64,000 bases of DNA from an uncultured Lentisphaerota bacterium. Its GTDB lineage: Bacteria > Verrucomicrobiota > Kiritimatiellia > CAIQIC01. How positions within the stretch are numbered: the stretch's first letter is position 1; each line of letters begins with the position of its first letter. Positions 28,801 to 36,204 of this stretch are shown here, one piece after another. Made by a program: the position numbers and the translations under genes. The stretch spans positions 1 through 64,000 of the forward strand of contig CAISWQ010000024.1 of NCBI GenBank assembly GCA_903889245.1, in the 5' to 3' direction. Under the pieces are notes generated by a model, which ran no database searches, was not told the origin of the DNA, and saw only the letters and a program-made list of their open reading frames with translations.

Positions 28801-29424
28801 CGTGTCCTCGCCAACACCGGTGGTTGGGCCTTGAAGTCCGCCGGCGACATTGATGGCGATGGTGTCAGCGACCTGTTGTTCCAAAACACCGCCAGTGCCA
28901 CCGGCGGCTGGTTCCTCAACAGCGATGGCTCTGTCCGTGATGCGCGCTTCTGGTTTAACATTGGTGGCTGGGAGATCAAGGCCGCTGGCGACTACGAGGG
29001 TTTGGGCCGTGCGCAAGTCTTCTTCCAGACCGGTGCGGGCGAGGCGGCTTACTGGCGACTCGATCCCACCGGCGCCTTTGTCGCGGCGGTGTCCCTGGGC
29101 AACCAGCGGCCGTGGGTGCTGCGCGGTGCGGGCGATCTCGATGGCGACCTCAAGGCCGAGTTGTTCTGGCAGAACAGCGCCGGCGTTGTGGCCATCTGGT
29201 GGCATAATCCCGATGGCTCAATCCGCGCAACCATCCCCTTCGCCACCGGCGAGTGGGCCTTGCGTGGCGTCGCCGATGTGGATCACGATGGCGTCTGCGA
29301 CCTGCTCTGGCAAACCCCGGATACGCGTACCGGCGGCTGGTTCATGCAGACCAATGGCGCCGCCCGCGATGCCCGCTTCTGGTGGCCCACTGGCGGCTGG
29401 CAGCTCAAGGCCGCCGGTCGGTAA
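22846..29424 (+). CDS. Giant secreted protein: NHL propeller, InlB-type repeats, SASA esterase, LamG, FG-GAP
   Basis: 2192 aa. The only in-frame ATG overlaps the preceding stop, so residues about 11-50 are encoded by four palindrome copies (FQGLEK, FPGLGK, FQFLEK, FSNPWK) ahead of a short hydrophobic stretch (GVWPLLLLGAAQGA). Next come NHL propeller repeats at about 66-385 (VADTGNSTIRRVTPEG type) and two divergent InlB B-repeats. A jelly-roll at about 525-700 precedes a SASA/DUF303 acetylesterase domain at about 706-960 with GQSNMAG (Ser724), WVQGESD and DSHYTSAGY (Asp929, His931), so it is catalytically intact by motif. A LamG at about 970-1200 is followed by nine more B-repeats (NGGSVTGGG...NGWxFxxW type), a second beta-sandwich, and C-terminal FG-GAP/VCBS-like repeats (DIDGDGVSDLLFQN). 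It probably deacetylates glycans at the cell surface. Confidence 0.8.
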   Translation: MKQAHPASTGAALFQGLEKQRRIFPGLGKAWASFFQFLEKPRAGFSNPWKGVWPLLLLGAAQGALDYDFATLAGQMGTNGSANGTGSAAQFDQPGGLVIASNGTLYVADSANHTIRAIAPGGVVTTLAGSAGLSGTNDGVGAAARFSFPQGLALDSNGHLVVADTGNSTIRRVTPEGVVTTFAGSGGRSGTNDGVGAAARFLHPYGVTVDGAGQLFVTDTGNDTIRKITPLGEVTTFAGQAGSSGSTDGTGHLASFFSPTGIVVDRSNVVFVADTDNSKIRRLDAAGNVSTFAGATEPGHLDGTGTAASFSQPYGLALDAVGNLYVADKGNGALRRISPTAEVTTSANSTNLVGGLAPQAVAVDTGGNVLLADTGRQVVRSGELTGGGLILVQAGTGGGEVSGSGLFLNASNVQLSATASHGWAFLNWNDGDTNSTRTITVAGSATYTATFGQWGLVTVLVVPTNAGSASGGGSYALGSHALLTAIASNGWQFASWNETITSNPWPFAVSQATTCTAYFIPARTEYVFQDDFEQGLGNWSVSGSGARWGLQPWPFGGTSVWCAADSGDGCAPWGAAYRYANSMDTRLERSFDLRGYTTATLRFDYKLLTESAHDFLKVYINGDEVFSQSGYANWSATGAGAERAGFHRELDLSAYCGQAGVTVRFAFESDATLDGSNLSLGMDAGAVGALLDNMLIFGSRHPTGQKVLGVPVKGKLHLLCCGQSNMAGASDGYGTLPAYMQADGSGASNCYFHNFWESPGLTNSYGPLRAFNASYWGPELTMGDQLARQLHIPVFISKWASGGSDLANMWRKGVHGFYTNIVPTATGTSNVWPTAGSVDAFIWVQGESDTAAFTSAYAYEAHLRQFIADVRADLGQLHLPFLILGLSEKFQTNTLGNAVWQAQQRVAATDPDVFFIAADGAPRQPAPWDSHYTSAGYQEIGQRLASNLVSAARVISPAIASSVTNDAHAISSAGVTCWLPCESTNLMDISSSAHYLTNYNLYAQSIWTNAQGWLRLGDQGALQIGTNLAFNSSSLSVSLWVYSTTPDHAPFALGAWFGAEWPLSLATILHTSNVQDGRPQAALRSYGNYVSDASVQGLLTMYVENRITTGCWHHIGVVLDRAGGTLTTFLNGIPAAQQTGNFASSSNLIQSLWLGTLCGGGNRTVGFMRHPMLWPRALSREELWGLYQLQLRGQRGAQVYQLSVQANPAHGGVVQGGGLFTLDAAPQITASASNGWGFLGWSDGGTQTTRVLTPVDGSAAYTANFGLLATLVVVANTNAGGSVTGSGTFFVGSNATLIATASNGWCFLGWQDGVTNASRTIVVASNMNYTATFAPVTTVTTVDLPPEGGRSSGGGIYVVGSNVTLTATASNGWLFTSWNGAFTNNPWTFSAPEGGSLCTANFARISIVSVWASPTNGGDVTGGGVYFSGSPATLTATASNNWLFTGWGGGVTNNPLTIVAPETNLSYTAYFAETANITAGVNTNAGGSVTGSGTFFVGSNATLTATASNGWLFLRWSDGNTSNPRTVAVGSGGATYTAVFAPTAVLVVQADPVSGGSVTGGGTFVVGSTNWIAATASNAWWRFLAWQDGNTNAARSIIMPAGGATYLASFAALGTVALYASPTNGGNIAGAGTYIVGSNATLTATASNGWVFLHWNGSVTNNPWLLSVTSGATVCTAAFARVSVVTVLATPTHGGSVTGGGTYFAGSNATLTATPAGNWGFGGWNDGHTSTVRSITVPVTNSTYTATFLAPATVTAGVTPPAGGSVSGAGTYAPGTNITLLATPNTGWGFLNWTDGDSSNPRVVTVPAGGAGYTARFASVAGLGTALEAPQLTWGLGGSAAWAGQTTTTHGTPSAAQSGVLNAGQQSWIQTTTNGPLSLLFWWKVSAAANNSLQFYVNTQLVSQISGNVDWQQYVTFLGTTNSYTLKWVYSKTSATVTGSDAGFVDQVTVLTCPYATNVPQLFFQEPAGMIASWVVETNGAFRFARVLANTGGWALKSAGDIDGDGVSDLLFQNTASATGGWFLNSDGSVRDARFWFNIGGWEIKAAGDYEGLGRAQVFFQTGAGEAAYWRLDPTGAFVAAVSLGNQRPWVLRGAGDLDGDLKAELFWQNSAGVVAIWWHNPDGSIRATIPFATGEWALRGVADVDHDGVCDLLWQTPDTRTGGWFMQTNGAARDARFWWPTGGWQLKAAGR
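22885..22994. repeat. TTCCAAGG palindrome cluster (4 copies) inside coding sequence
   Basis: Copies are centred at 22892, 22923, 22955 and 22987 (31, 32, 32 bp). They begin about 40 bp after the ATG of the 2192-aa protein and are read through in frame. The first copy is perfect; later ones have AATTC or AATCC cores. Confidence 0.9.
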
Positions 29425-29459
29425 GCAGCTCTGTCTGCCCCGCTCAACCAGCCCGCGTT

Positions 29460-31391
29460 TCAGTGGCGGGCGAGCCAGTCTCTCACGTTGGCGGCGTTGG
29501 GGTCACCGGGGGCCAGTTCGAGGAATTTGGTGTAGGCCTGCTTGGCCTGCTGCGTCGCGAGCGGATCATCGGCGAGCACGTAGCCAAGCACGTAATAGGC
29601 GGCGGCGTTGTCGGGTTGCTGTTTGACCATCTCGCGCAGGTGCCCGAGCGCCTCGTCGCGCTTGCGCGCGCCCAGCAGTAGGAGCGCGAGGTTGTAGCGG
29701 GCGGCGCCCATGTCGGGCTGCGCCTTGATGGCGTGCTCATAGGCACCGCGCGCGCTGGTGTTGTCGCTCTTGGCGGCATAGACCAGTCCGAGGTTGAACC
29801 ACGCGTTGGCCATGCCGGGATTGTTTTCCAAGGCGCGCTTATAATAGGTAATGGCGCTTTCCCAGTCCTGCTGGGCTTGATACTGCCGCGCGCGGTTATA
29901 GGCCTGCACGGCGGCCTGCGGATTGGCCGCGACCGGCACCGGCGGGGCTTCCACCACCGGCGCAGACTTGGCCGCCTTCTTGGGACGCGGTGGCTCCTTC
30001 GGCGCCACGGTGGTCGTGCCGCGGACGAGACCCGTGCCCAGCGCGCCCAACCGTTCCTGCGCCTTGACGACGCGCGCATCGCCGGGGAATTGCTTGAGGA
30101 ACTGGCGATAGCTGGCGGCGGCGCGTTCGGCCGACTTGAGGCCGAGATCATAGAGTTGCGCGAGCTGCCACTGCGCATCGGCGTTCAGCGGATCCACTTG
30201 CACGGCGTTCTTGAGCGCGACCAGCGCTACATCATATTCGCCCGTCCGCCCCGCCGCCTCGGCGAGGCCAAGATGGGCCGGCACAAACTTGCCGTCGAGG
30301 ATGATGGCCTGTTTGAACGACTTCAACGCCGCATCCGTCCGGCCGCGGTCCAGTTGAAAGCGGCCGAGAGCCGCATGAATACGGGCCTGGTCGAAGCAAT
30401 ACTTCGCCGCCTGCGTCAACGCCTTTTCCTGCGCCGCGGCATTGTGCTCGCGCTCGGCACGGCTGGCGCCCTCAAGGAACAGGATGACGGCGCGCTGGCT
30501 CTGCCCGCGCTCGGCCTCGGCCACGGCCTCCTGCAGGATGCTATCCACGTTACGTACCGCGGTCTCGATCCGCGTTGGCATCGTGGTCGGCGCGGGACGC
30601 ACAACGGTCCGCACGCCGGCGGTCGGCGCGACGGGTGCGACGGGCGGCATGACGCCGCCCAAGTCGGCGAGCAACTGGCGCGCAAAGTCGGCTTGTTCGC
30701 CCTGCGACTCCACCTCCACAAAGCGACGCAACAACACCGCCGCCTGCACCCGGTCGCCCAACCGCTGCTGATAAACTTGCGCGAGATTGAACAACGCGGG
30801 GGCGTAGCGGGCGTCACGGTCCAGCGCACGGTTGAGCAAGGCGATGGCGGTCCGTTCATCACCGGCGCCCAACTCGGCCAGAGCCAGGCGCGTCAGGATG
30901 CGCGGCGTATCGGGTGCGCGCTGCGCCGCCTCGATCAACGCGCGCCGGGCCTCCGGCCAGGCCTGCCGATCCAGATAGATCTGGCCGAGCAGTTCGAGGG
31001 GCTCGGTCCGCGTGGCTTCACGGGTGGAGATGGGCAGGAGCAAGCCAACCGCAGCGCTGGCATTACCGCCGGCGGCCTGCAAGGCTGCCAGATTGTACTG
31101 CGCCGCCGCATAGCCCGGCTCTGCGCGCAGACTGGCCTCGAAGGCCTCCCGCGCCACGGGCAATTGGCGCAACTGCCACGCCGCGCAGCCCAGATAATTC
31201 CAAGCGGCGGCATGGGCCTCGCCGCCAGCCTGATGGACAACCTTCTCAAACTGCGTCAGGGCACGGGCAAAATTACCGCGCTCATATTCACGCAGGCCGG
31301 CTTTGTAGTCGCGTTCCCCCGGCGCTCCGCCGCAGCCGGCCAGCCACAGCCCACACACGCCCAGCATCACCACTCGCAAAAATTTTCGCAT
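29460..31391 (-). CDS. TPR-repeat lipoprotein
   Basis: 643 aa. ATG 31391 (MRKFLRVVMLGVCGLWLAGC) gives a clear lipobox; the longer track start has no support. The mature protein is almost entirely tetratricopeptide repeats (for example WNYLGCAAWQLRQLPVAREA, PALFNLAQVYQQRLGDRV, ANAWFNLGLVYAAKSDN, AAYYVLGYVLADDPLATQQA). A Pro/Ala-rich linker around residue 500 separates an N-terminal set from a C-terminal set. A protein-interaction scaffold in the periplasm is likely. It is convergent with the giant gene, with only a 35-bp gap. Confidence 0.85.
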   Translation of the reverse strand: MRKFLRVVMLGVCGLWLAGCGGAPGERDYKAGLREYERGNFARALTQFEKVVHQAGGEAHAAAWNYLGCAAWQLRQLPVAREAFEASLRAEPGYAAAQYNLAALQAAGGNASAAVGLLLPISTREATRTEPLELLGQIYLDRQAWPEARRALIEAAQRAPDTPRILTRLALAELGAGDERTAIALLNRALDRDARYAPALFNLAQVYQQRLGDRVQAAVLLRRFVEVESQGEQADFARQLLADLGGVMPPVAPVAPTAGVRTVVRPAPTTMPTRIETAVRNVDSILQEAVAEAERGQSQRAVILFLEGASRAEREHNAAAQEKALTQAAKYCFDQARIHAALGRFQLDRGRTDAALKSFKQAIILDGKFVPAHLGLAEAAGRTGEYDVALVALKNAVQVDPLNADAQWQLAQLYDLGLKSAERAAASYRQFLKQFPGDARVVKAQERLGALGTGLVRGTTTVAPKEPPRPKKAAKSAPVVEAPPVPVAANPQAAVQAYNRARQYQAQQDWESAITYYKRALENNPGMANAWFNLGLVYAAKSDNTSARGAYEHAIKAQPDMGAARYNLALLLLGARKRDEALGHLREMVKQQPDNAAAYYVLGYVLADDPLATQQAKQAYTKFLELAPGDPNAANVRDWLARH

Positions 31392-31595
31392 GACCGCTTG
31401 CTCCTGTGCAAAAAAGCGGGCGCATGATAACGCAGCCCCGCCAGCCCCGCACGGAAAAACAGCGGCCGCGCGCGTTGCGGGAGCCGCGGCCCGGACTGTG
31501 GGAGATCGGAGGCGTGGCCCGGAGGCGGTGTCCCATCGCAAAACAGATTTGGGCCTGGCAGCTTCGTGTCCCGCATCAGGAAACCCGCATCCCGC

Positions 31596-31982
31596 TCACG
31601 CGCTGATCCAGACCTCGCGCTGGCGCGGGCCATCGAACTCGCAGAAGTAGAGGCCCTGCCAGGTGCCCAGTTGCAGGCGGCCTTCGCTGACGAGCACGCG
31701 CACACTGCTGCCCATCAAGCTGGCCTTGATGTGCGCGGCGCTGTTGCCCTCGCCGTGGTGATAGTCGCCGCGCCACGGCACCAGCCGGTCGAGCGCGGTG
31801 GTCAGGTCGCGGACGACATCAGGGTCCGCCTTTTCGTTGAGGGTGATACCCGCCGTGGTGTGAGGGATAAAAACGGTCAGGTAACCATCACGGACCTCCA
31901 GTTCACGCGCGGCCTCCTGCACACGGTTGGTGATGTTGATGAAGTCCGTCCGGCCGCCGGTCTGGAGAGATAAAACTTTCAT
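31596..31982 (-). CDS. YjbQ family protein (UPF0047, secondary thiamine-phosphate synthase type)
   Basis: 128 aa, close to the family's usual length. It shows VFIPHTTAGITLNEKADPDV, in which the His and the acidic residues are conserved in UPF0047, DRLVPWRGDYHHGEGNSAAHIKASLMG, and the terminal LGTWQGLYFCEFDGPRQREV. Members bind metal through three histidines and can complement thiamine-phosphate synthase weakly; the physiological role is unsettled. It is divergent from the CNNM-EIIA gene. Confidence 0.93.
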   Translation of the reverse strand: MKVLSLQTGGRTDFINITNRVQEAARELEVRDGYLTVFIPHTTAGITLNEKADPDVVRDLTTALDRLVPWRGDYHHGEGNSAAHIKASLMGSSVRVLVSEGRLQLGTWQGLYFCEFDGPRQREVWISA

Positions 31983-32047
31983 TGTGTCGGCCGCTAGTAT
32001 AGGAAAACGGGTGTAGGGCGCAACGCCAACCTTGGCGGTGGCCCAGT

Positions 32048-33556
32048 ATGCAGGACAACATGCTGCTGTTTTACATCGGTCTGCTGGTGGTGCTGCTGGT
32101 GCTGAACGCCTTCTTCGTGCTGGCGGAGTTCGCCGCCGTGCGCGTCCGGGGCACGCAGATCAGCGCGATGCAGGAGCGCCGCCCGCGAGAGGCCAAGCTG
32201 CTGCGCCACATCCATGAGCGGCTCGATGAATACCTCTCCGTCTGCCAGCTCGGCATCACCTTCGCCAGCATCGGGCTGGGCTTTGTCGGCGAGCCCGCGA
32301 TTGCGCGCCTGATCGAGCCGCTGCTCGGCAGCGTGACCGCCGCGCACGGCATCGCCATCGGCATCAGCTACATCCTCGTCTCCTTCCTGCACATCCTCTT
32401 GAGCGAGCAGTTGCCCAAGTGCATCGCCATCCGCTTCTCGGAAAAATCCGCGCTGCTCACCGCCCTGCCGATGATCTGGTCGCGGCGGCTCCTCTACCTG
32501 CCGCACACCCTCCTCAACGGCTCGGCGCAACTGCTCCTGAAACTGCTCGGCCTCCGCGCCGTCTCCAGCGACATGGCCCCCTCCGAGGCCGAGGTGCGCA
32601 TCATCCTCGACAAATTCCAGCAGGAGGGTGTCATGTCGTTCCGCCGCCTGCTGCTGATGGAGAACGTGTTCGACTTCGGCGCGGTGCGCGTCCGCGACGA
32701 GCTGCGCCAGTTGCACCAGGTCACCGCGCTCTACGCCGACCACCCGTGGGAGGAGAACCGCAACAAGATCCTGACGACCACCTTCTCGCGCTATCCGCTC
32801 CTCGAAGGCCAGCCGCCGCGCGCGCTCGGCGTCGTCCACCTCAAGGACTTGCTTTTCAAGGACACGCCCTGGCCCGACCCGGTGGACCTCAAGGCCATCG
32901 CGCGCAAGACCTACCTGGCGCCGCCGGACATGCCGCTGGAGCAACTGCTGACCGAGCTGCGCCGCCGCCGCATCCACATGGCGCTGGTGCAGGACGCGCA
33001 GGGCGCGCTCTGCGGCCTGATCACTATGGAGGACATCCTCGAACAACTCGTCGGTGCCATCGAGGACGAGTTCGAGCGCGAGGCGCCGCTGCGGCTCGGC
33101 GACGTGTTGCGCGAGGACCGCGTGTTGCTCGACCTCCAGGCCGGCGACTCGCTCGCGGCAATCGCCGAGCTGCTCAACCGTGTGCCGACCGACGACCTGC
33201 CCGCGAACAAGGCCGCGCTTATTGAGGCCGTACAGGCGCGCGAGCGCAGCCTGACGACCTATCTCGGCGAGGACCTCGCCGTGCCGCACGCCCGTCTGGA
33301 GAATCTCAAGAACGCCGTCCTGTGTTTTGCCCGCGCGCCGGAGGGGGTGGTCTTCGATCCCGCCAAGCCCGACGAGAAGGCCCACATGCTCTTCCTGCTG
33401 CTGACCCCCGCCGCCGCGCCGCGCCTGCAGACCAAGCTGCTCGCGCGCATCGCCAACCTGCGCGAGAGCACCTATGTCTGGGAGCGCCTCGCCATCGCCG
33501 CCACCCCGGCGGCGGCGCTCGAAGCCATCCGCAGTGGCGATGAGTTGAGCACCTGA
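32048..33556 (+). CDS. CNNM/DUF21-CBS membrane protein fused to a PTS EIIA-like domain
   Basis: 502 aa; an in-frame ATG at 32060 with CAGGA upstream is an equally good start. The DUF21 domain has helices (FYIGLLVVLLVLNAFFVLAEFA; GIAIGISYILVSFLHILLSEQ) and the family's AAVRVRGTQISAMQE loop. CBS domains cover about residues 205-350 (IHMALVQDAQGALCGLITMED). In place of the usual CorC_HlyC domain, the C-terminal ~150 residues resemble PTS EIIA type 2 / PtsN: LTTYLGEDLAVPHARLENLKN, where the His in AVPHAR is the phospho-acceptor position, and AHMLFLLLTPAAAP. This suggests ion transport gated by phosphorylation state or nutrient status (inference). Confidence 0.85.
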   Translation: MQDNMLLFYIGLLVVLLVLNAFFVLAEFAAVRVRGTQISAMQERRPREAKLLRHIHERLDEYLSVCQLGITFASIGLGFVGEPAIARLIEPLLGSVTAAHGIAIGISYILVSFLHILLSEQLPKCIAIRFSEKSALLTALPMIWSRRLLYLPHTLLNGSAQLLLKLLGLRAVSSDMAPSEAEVRIILDKFQQEGVMSFRRLLLMENVFDFGAVRVRDELRQLHQVTALYADHPWEENRNKILTTTFSRYPLLEGQPPRALGVVHLKDLLFKDTPWPDPVDLKAIARKTYLAPPDMPLEQLLTELRRRRIHMALVQDAQGALCGLITMEDILEQLVGAIEDEFEREAPLRLGDVLREDRVLLDLQAGDSLAAIAELLNRVPTDDLPANKAALIEAVQARERSLTTYLGEDLAVPHARLENLKNAVLCFARAPEGVVFDPAKPDEKAHMLFLLLTPAAAPRLQTKLLARIANLRESTYVWERLAIAATPAAALEAIRSGDELST

Positions 33557-33563
33557 CGCGATT

Positions 33564-33673
33564 TTCCAAGCCTTGGAATTTTTCACCGCCTTTTTTCCAA
33601 AGCCTGGAAAAACTCCCCCTGATATTTTCCAAACCCGGGACAAACGACCCTGCGCCTCTGCCAACGTTTGGAA
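33564..33673. repeat. TTCCAAGG palindrome cluster (4 copies)
   Basis: Centres at about 33571, 33602, 33634 and 33666 (31, 32, 32 bp), filling the gap between the convergent CNNM-EIIA and YgbA-like genes. The first copy is perfect; the third (TTCCAAACCCGGGAC) and fourth (CCAACGTTTGGAA) are degenerate. Confidence 0.88.
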
Positions 33674-33676
33674 ACT

Positions 33677-34003
33677 TCAGCGCCCGCCGGATGGCGGGGC
33701 ATGGCGCTGGTCGAGCAGGTGGCCAAGGGCAAGGACGGGATGACGCCAGAGCATCCGCGGACCGGCGAAGCGCATGACCTGCCGGATCTGTTCACGCTGT
33801 CTGGGGGCGTAACAATGGACGGTGCAGTGGGCGCAGGTCGGCTTCTCCGTGTGGAAGGGGCAGTGGGCCAGACGCGCCTCGCAGTAGCGCAGCAGGTCGG
33901 CGCAATCCGCGCACAGCGCCGCGCCGCCGCCGTGGCGGGCGCGGCAGAAAATCCGGATCAGCGCGGCGACGGTGCGGCGTTCGCGTTGGAGGCGCGGCTG
34001 CAT
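33677..34003 (-). CDS. YgbA-like Cys-rich protein (nitrous oxide-stimulated promoter family)
   Basis: 108 aa. The central Cys-rich stretch (CPFHTEKPTCAHCTVHCY) followed by RQREQIRQVMRFAGPRMLW matches the YgbA/PF11756 family, whose E. coli member is induced by nitrosative stress; the Cys spacing suggests metal binding. It is the last gene of the minus-strand LPS operon, 8 bp after the kinase-glycosidase gene. The overlapping + ORF at 33668-34147 is a shadow. Confidence 0.85.
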   Translation of the reverse strand: MQPRLQRERRTVAALIRIFCRARHGGGAALCADCADLLRYCEARLAHCPFHTEKPTCAHCTVHCYAPRQREQIRQVMRFAGPRMLWRHPVLALGHLLDQRHAPPSGGR

Positions 34004-34011
34004 GGCGGGAA

Positions 34012-36204
34012 CTATCGCTCAACGGCGAGCAGATACAACGGCGTGCCGGTCAGTTGTTGCGGCGCGGCCACGGGTTGGTCGAGCGCATCGCGCACGCCGC
34101 CGAACTGGAACGGCGGCTGGAAGGACGTCGCCGCCGGATGCGCATAGGCGAAGGCGAAGTGCGCGCCCCCGGCGGCACGGAAGAGGAAATAGCGCGCGCC
34201 ATCGGGCAACTCGCGCCGCTCGACGAAGGTGGCCGCGCCGCAGCGTTGCAGAAAAACGCGGAGTTGGTGGTAGGCGGGGCGCAGGCGCCAGTCGGCGGGG
34301 TTCGGCGCGGTGTCGTCAATCAGGCCGAAGCCGCGTGCGGCGAGCCGCCACCAATAGACGCGCTCGACCAGACCGGAGGCGCAGGCGAGTACAAGGTAGC
34401 GGAGCATGAAATCGGCGTAGTCCTGTTCAGAGACGCTGGGATCATTGAAGCGCGGGCCGGGCGAAACATAGGGCGAGCCGACCGGCGACCAGACGCCGGT
34501 GCCGGCGAGGGGCCAGTTGGTTTCGGAGACGATCAGTTTGGGCTGCGTGGCCGGCGACCAGCCGGCGATGGCGCGGGCGAGCGCGAATTTTTCCAGCGCC
34601 GAAAAATTCCCCTGGAAATTTTCCGGCGCACTGCGGCGGTCCACATAGAGATGATGCGAGAGCGCGTCGAAGCGAAAGCCCGGCGGCAGCAGCTTCAGCA
34701 GGGCGAGGAGCTGGTGATATTCAAAGTCAATCGCCGCCGGCCCCATCCAGCGCAGGCGTGGATATTTTTCACGATACTCCTGTACCGGGGCGAGCAGCTT
34801 GAGGTAGTCGCGCAAATCCCAGAGGCCCCACTTGACGCGGTTGATCGCGTGGCCAACCTCGGCCCACTCGGCCACGTCGCCCACCCTCTCCAAGGTCTGG
34901 CAAACGAAGTCGCGCCAGCGGGCCGGTTCCAGCACGGCGCGGCGATCCTGCACGAGCGCGATGGCCAGCGGATGGCCGGCGGCCGCCAGCCGGCGCGCGG
35001 CCTCTGCGGTGAACACGCGCTGCTCCGGCGTGGCGTGATGATAGCAGCGCACCAGCACCGGGATGTTTCCCAGCGCGGCGAGCCACGGCAACTCGTGCTC
35101 GAAGGAGTCCGGCCGCGGCTCAACCGCCACGCCGATGCGTCCGGCCAAGTCCACCGGACTGGTGAAGGCCTGTTGCCGCAACGCGCCATAGCGCCGCCAG
35201 ACCGGCAGCGCGCCGCCCGCGACTGCGGCGGCCACGCGCAGCGCATTGGAGAGGGGATAGTGCTGATGGCGGTCGCGCGAGCGCAGCGTGCTGATCGCTT
35301 GTGCCGAGCGGTCGTCCCAAATCCAGATATCCTTGGGATTGGGATAGGTCGTCGCCGGGTCACCGGCGGGCGCGCGACGCTCGCGCAGGGGATGACGCCA
35401 GCGGCGTGTGAAGGTGTGCCAGGCGAAGCGCTGGCGGTAGTGGCGCTCCCAGTCCAGGAAATCCTGCGGTGGCTGGCGCAGGAAATACATCTCGAAGAAA
35501 ATGCGCAGAAAATCGGAGGGCAGCGTCAGGCGCGAGAGTTCGCGCGCCACGTCGCGCAACCCCAACACCGGCCGGATACGAGCGCGATTCAGATCCACGA
35601 ACTGCACCTCGCCCCACCCCGCGGAGCCCTGACGCCGGAGCAGGATATTCTGGTTGCCAAGGTCATTGTGCGCCACGCCGGCTTGATGCATGGCGCGGAT
35701 CGCCCCGGCCACCACCTGCAGAAGCGCGATCACTTTCGGGCACAGCGGGTCGGTGCGGTAAAGGCGGATGAGCTCATCCCGGAAACAGGTCAGGTGGGGC
35801 GTGTACACGGAAACGAAATGACTGACCAGGAGACGGCGACCCACCCAGCGCTCGACGCACGCTACGGGCGCGGGTGTGCCAACGCCGGCAGCCTGAAGCT
35901 GCGTGGCCACACGGAAGGAACGCTCGGCTTTGGAACCGCGCTGGTAAGCCTGCCAGTCCTTGAACCGTCCCTGTCCGCCAAAAGTTTTCACCACGAGATC
36001 GAGTGTCTGTCCGGAGCAAAGTTGCACAGGCACCTTGACCGTCCGGTTGCGGCCGGCATGCAACACCTCGGCGGCGGGAGTGGCGGTGCGCTCCGCCAGC
36101 CCGGTCAGCAACGCGCGAACATGGGGGTCATCGAAGGCGGGCAGCAAGCAGACCCGCAGGCCCGCCTCCTCAATGAATAACGGCTGTACCTCTGGAGTCT
36201 TCAT
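34012..36204 (-). CDS. Kdo/WaaP-like kinase fused to a glycoside-hydrolase-like domain
   Basis: 730 aa; ATG 36204 overlaps the upstream stop (ATGA). Residues about 30-270 form a protein-kinase-like fold of the LPS kinase (WaaP/InaA/RIO) type: LVVKTFGG with the ATP-site Lys, an AERSFRVA helix Glu, HQAGVAHNDLGNQNILL as catalytic loop and VQFVDLNRARIRP as the DFG equivalent. Residues about 330-730 look like a (beta/alpha)8 clan GH-A domain, with WAEVGHAINRVKWG at the usual acid/base strand and LIVSETNWPLAGTG at the nucleophile strand. It probably phosphorylates LPS core sugar, and the C-terminal half may bind or process the glycan. A degenerate palindrome (NFSALEKF) is visible near 34595. Confidence 0.75.
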   Translation of the reverse strand: MKTPEVQPLFIEEAGLRVCLLPAFDDPHVRALLTGLAERTATPAAEVLHAGRNRTVKVPVQLCSGQTLDLVVKTFGGQGRFKDWQAYQRGSKAERSFRVATQLQAAGVGTPAPVACVERWVGRRLLVSHFVSVYTPHLTCFRDELIRLYRTDPLCPKVIALLQVVAGAIRAMHQAGVAHNDLGNQNILLRRQGSAGWGEVQFVDLNRARIRPVLGLRDVARELSRLTLPSDFLRIFFEMYFLRQPPQDFLDWERHYRQRFAWHTFTRRWRHPLRERRAPAGDPATTYPNPKDIWIWDDRSAQAISTLRSRDRHQHYPLSNALRVAAAVAGGALPVWRRYGALRQQAFTSPVDLAGRIGVAVEPRPDSFEHELPWLAALGNIPVLVRCYHHATPEQRVFTAEAARRLAAAGHPLAIALVQDRRAVLEPARWRDFVCQTLERVGDVAEWAEVGHAINRVKWGLWDLRDYLKLLAPVQEYREKYPRLRWMGPAAIDFEYHQLLALLKLLPPGFRFDALSHHLYVDRRSAPENFQGNFSALEKFALARAIAGWSPATQPKLIVSETNWPLAGTGVWSPVGSPYVSPGPRFNDPSVSEQDYADFMLRYLVLACASGLVERVYWWRLAARGFGLIDDTAPNPADWRLRPAYHQLRVFLQRCGAATFVERRELPDGARYFLFRAAGGAHFAFAYAHPAATSFQPPFQFGGVRDALDQPVAAPQQLTGTPLYLLAVER

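Noticed and set aside
33564-33673. TTCCAAGG palindromes as rho-independent terminators
   Set aside because: They also occur between divergent genes (40246), upstream of starts and inside trpF and gmk, and they come in phased groups, which does not fit termination as their main role.
33668-34147. 159-aa + ORF overlapping the YgbA-like gene
   Set aside because: The minus strand carries the conserved Cys-rich YgbA motif and follows the LPS operon; the + frame begins in a palindrome and matches nothing.
34590-34630. Palindrome cluster inside the kinase-glycosidase gene
   Set aside because: TTCCAGCGCCGAAAA and TTCCCCTGGAA resemble the motif but their spacing (about 14 bp) and cores do not fit; kept only as a possible decayed copy.
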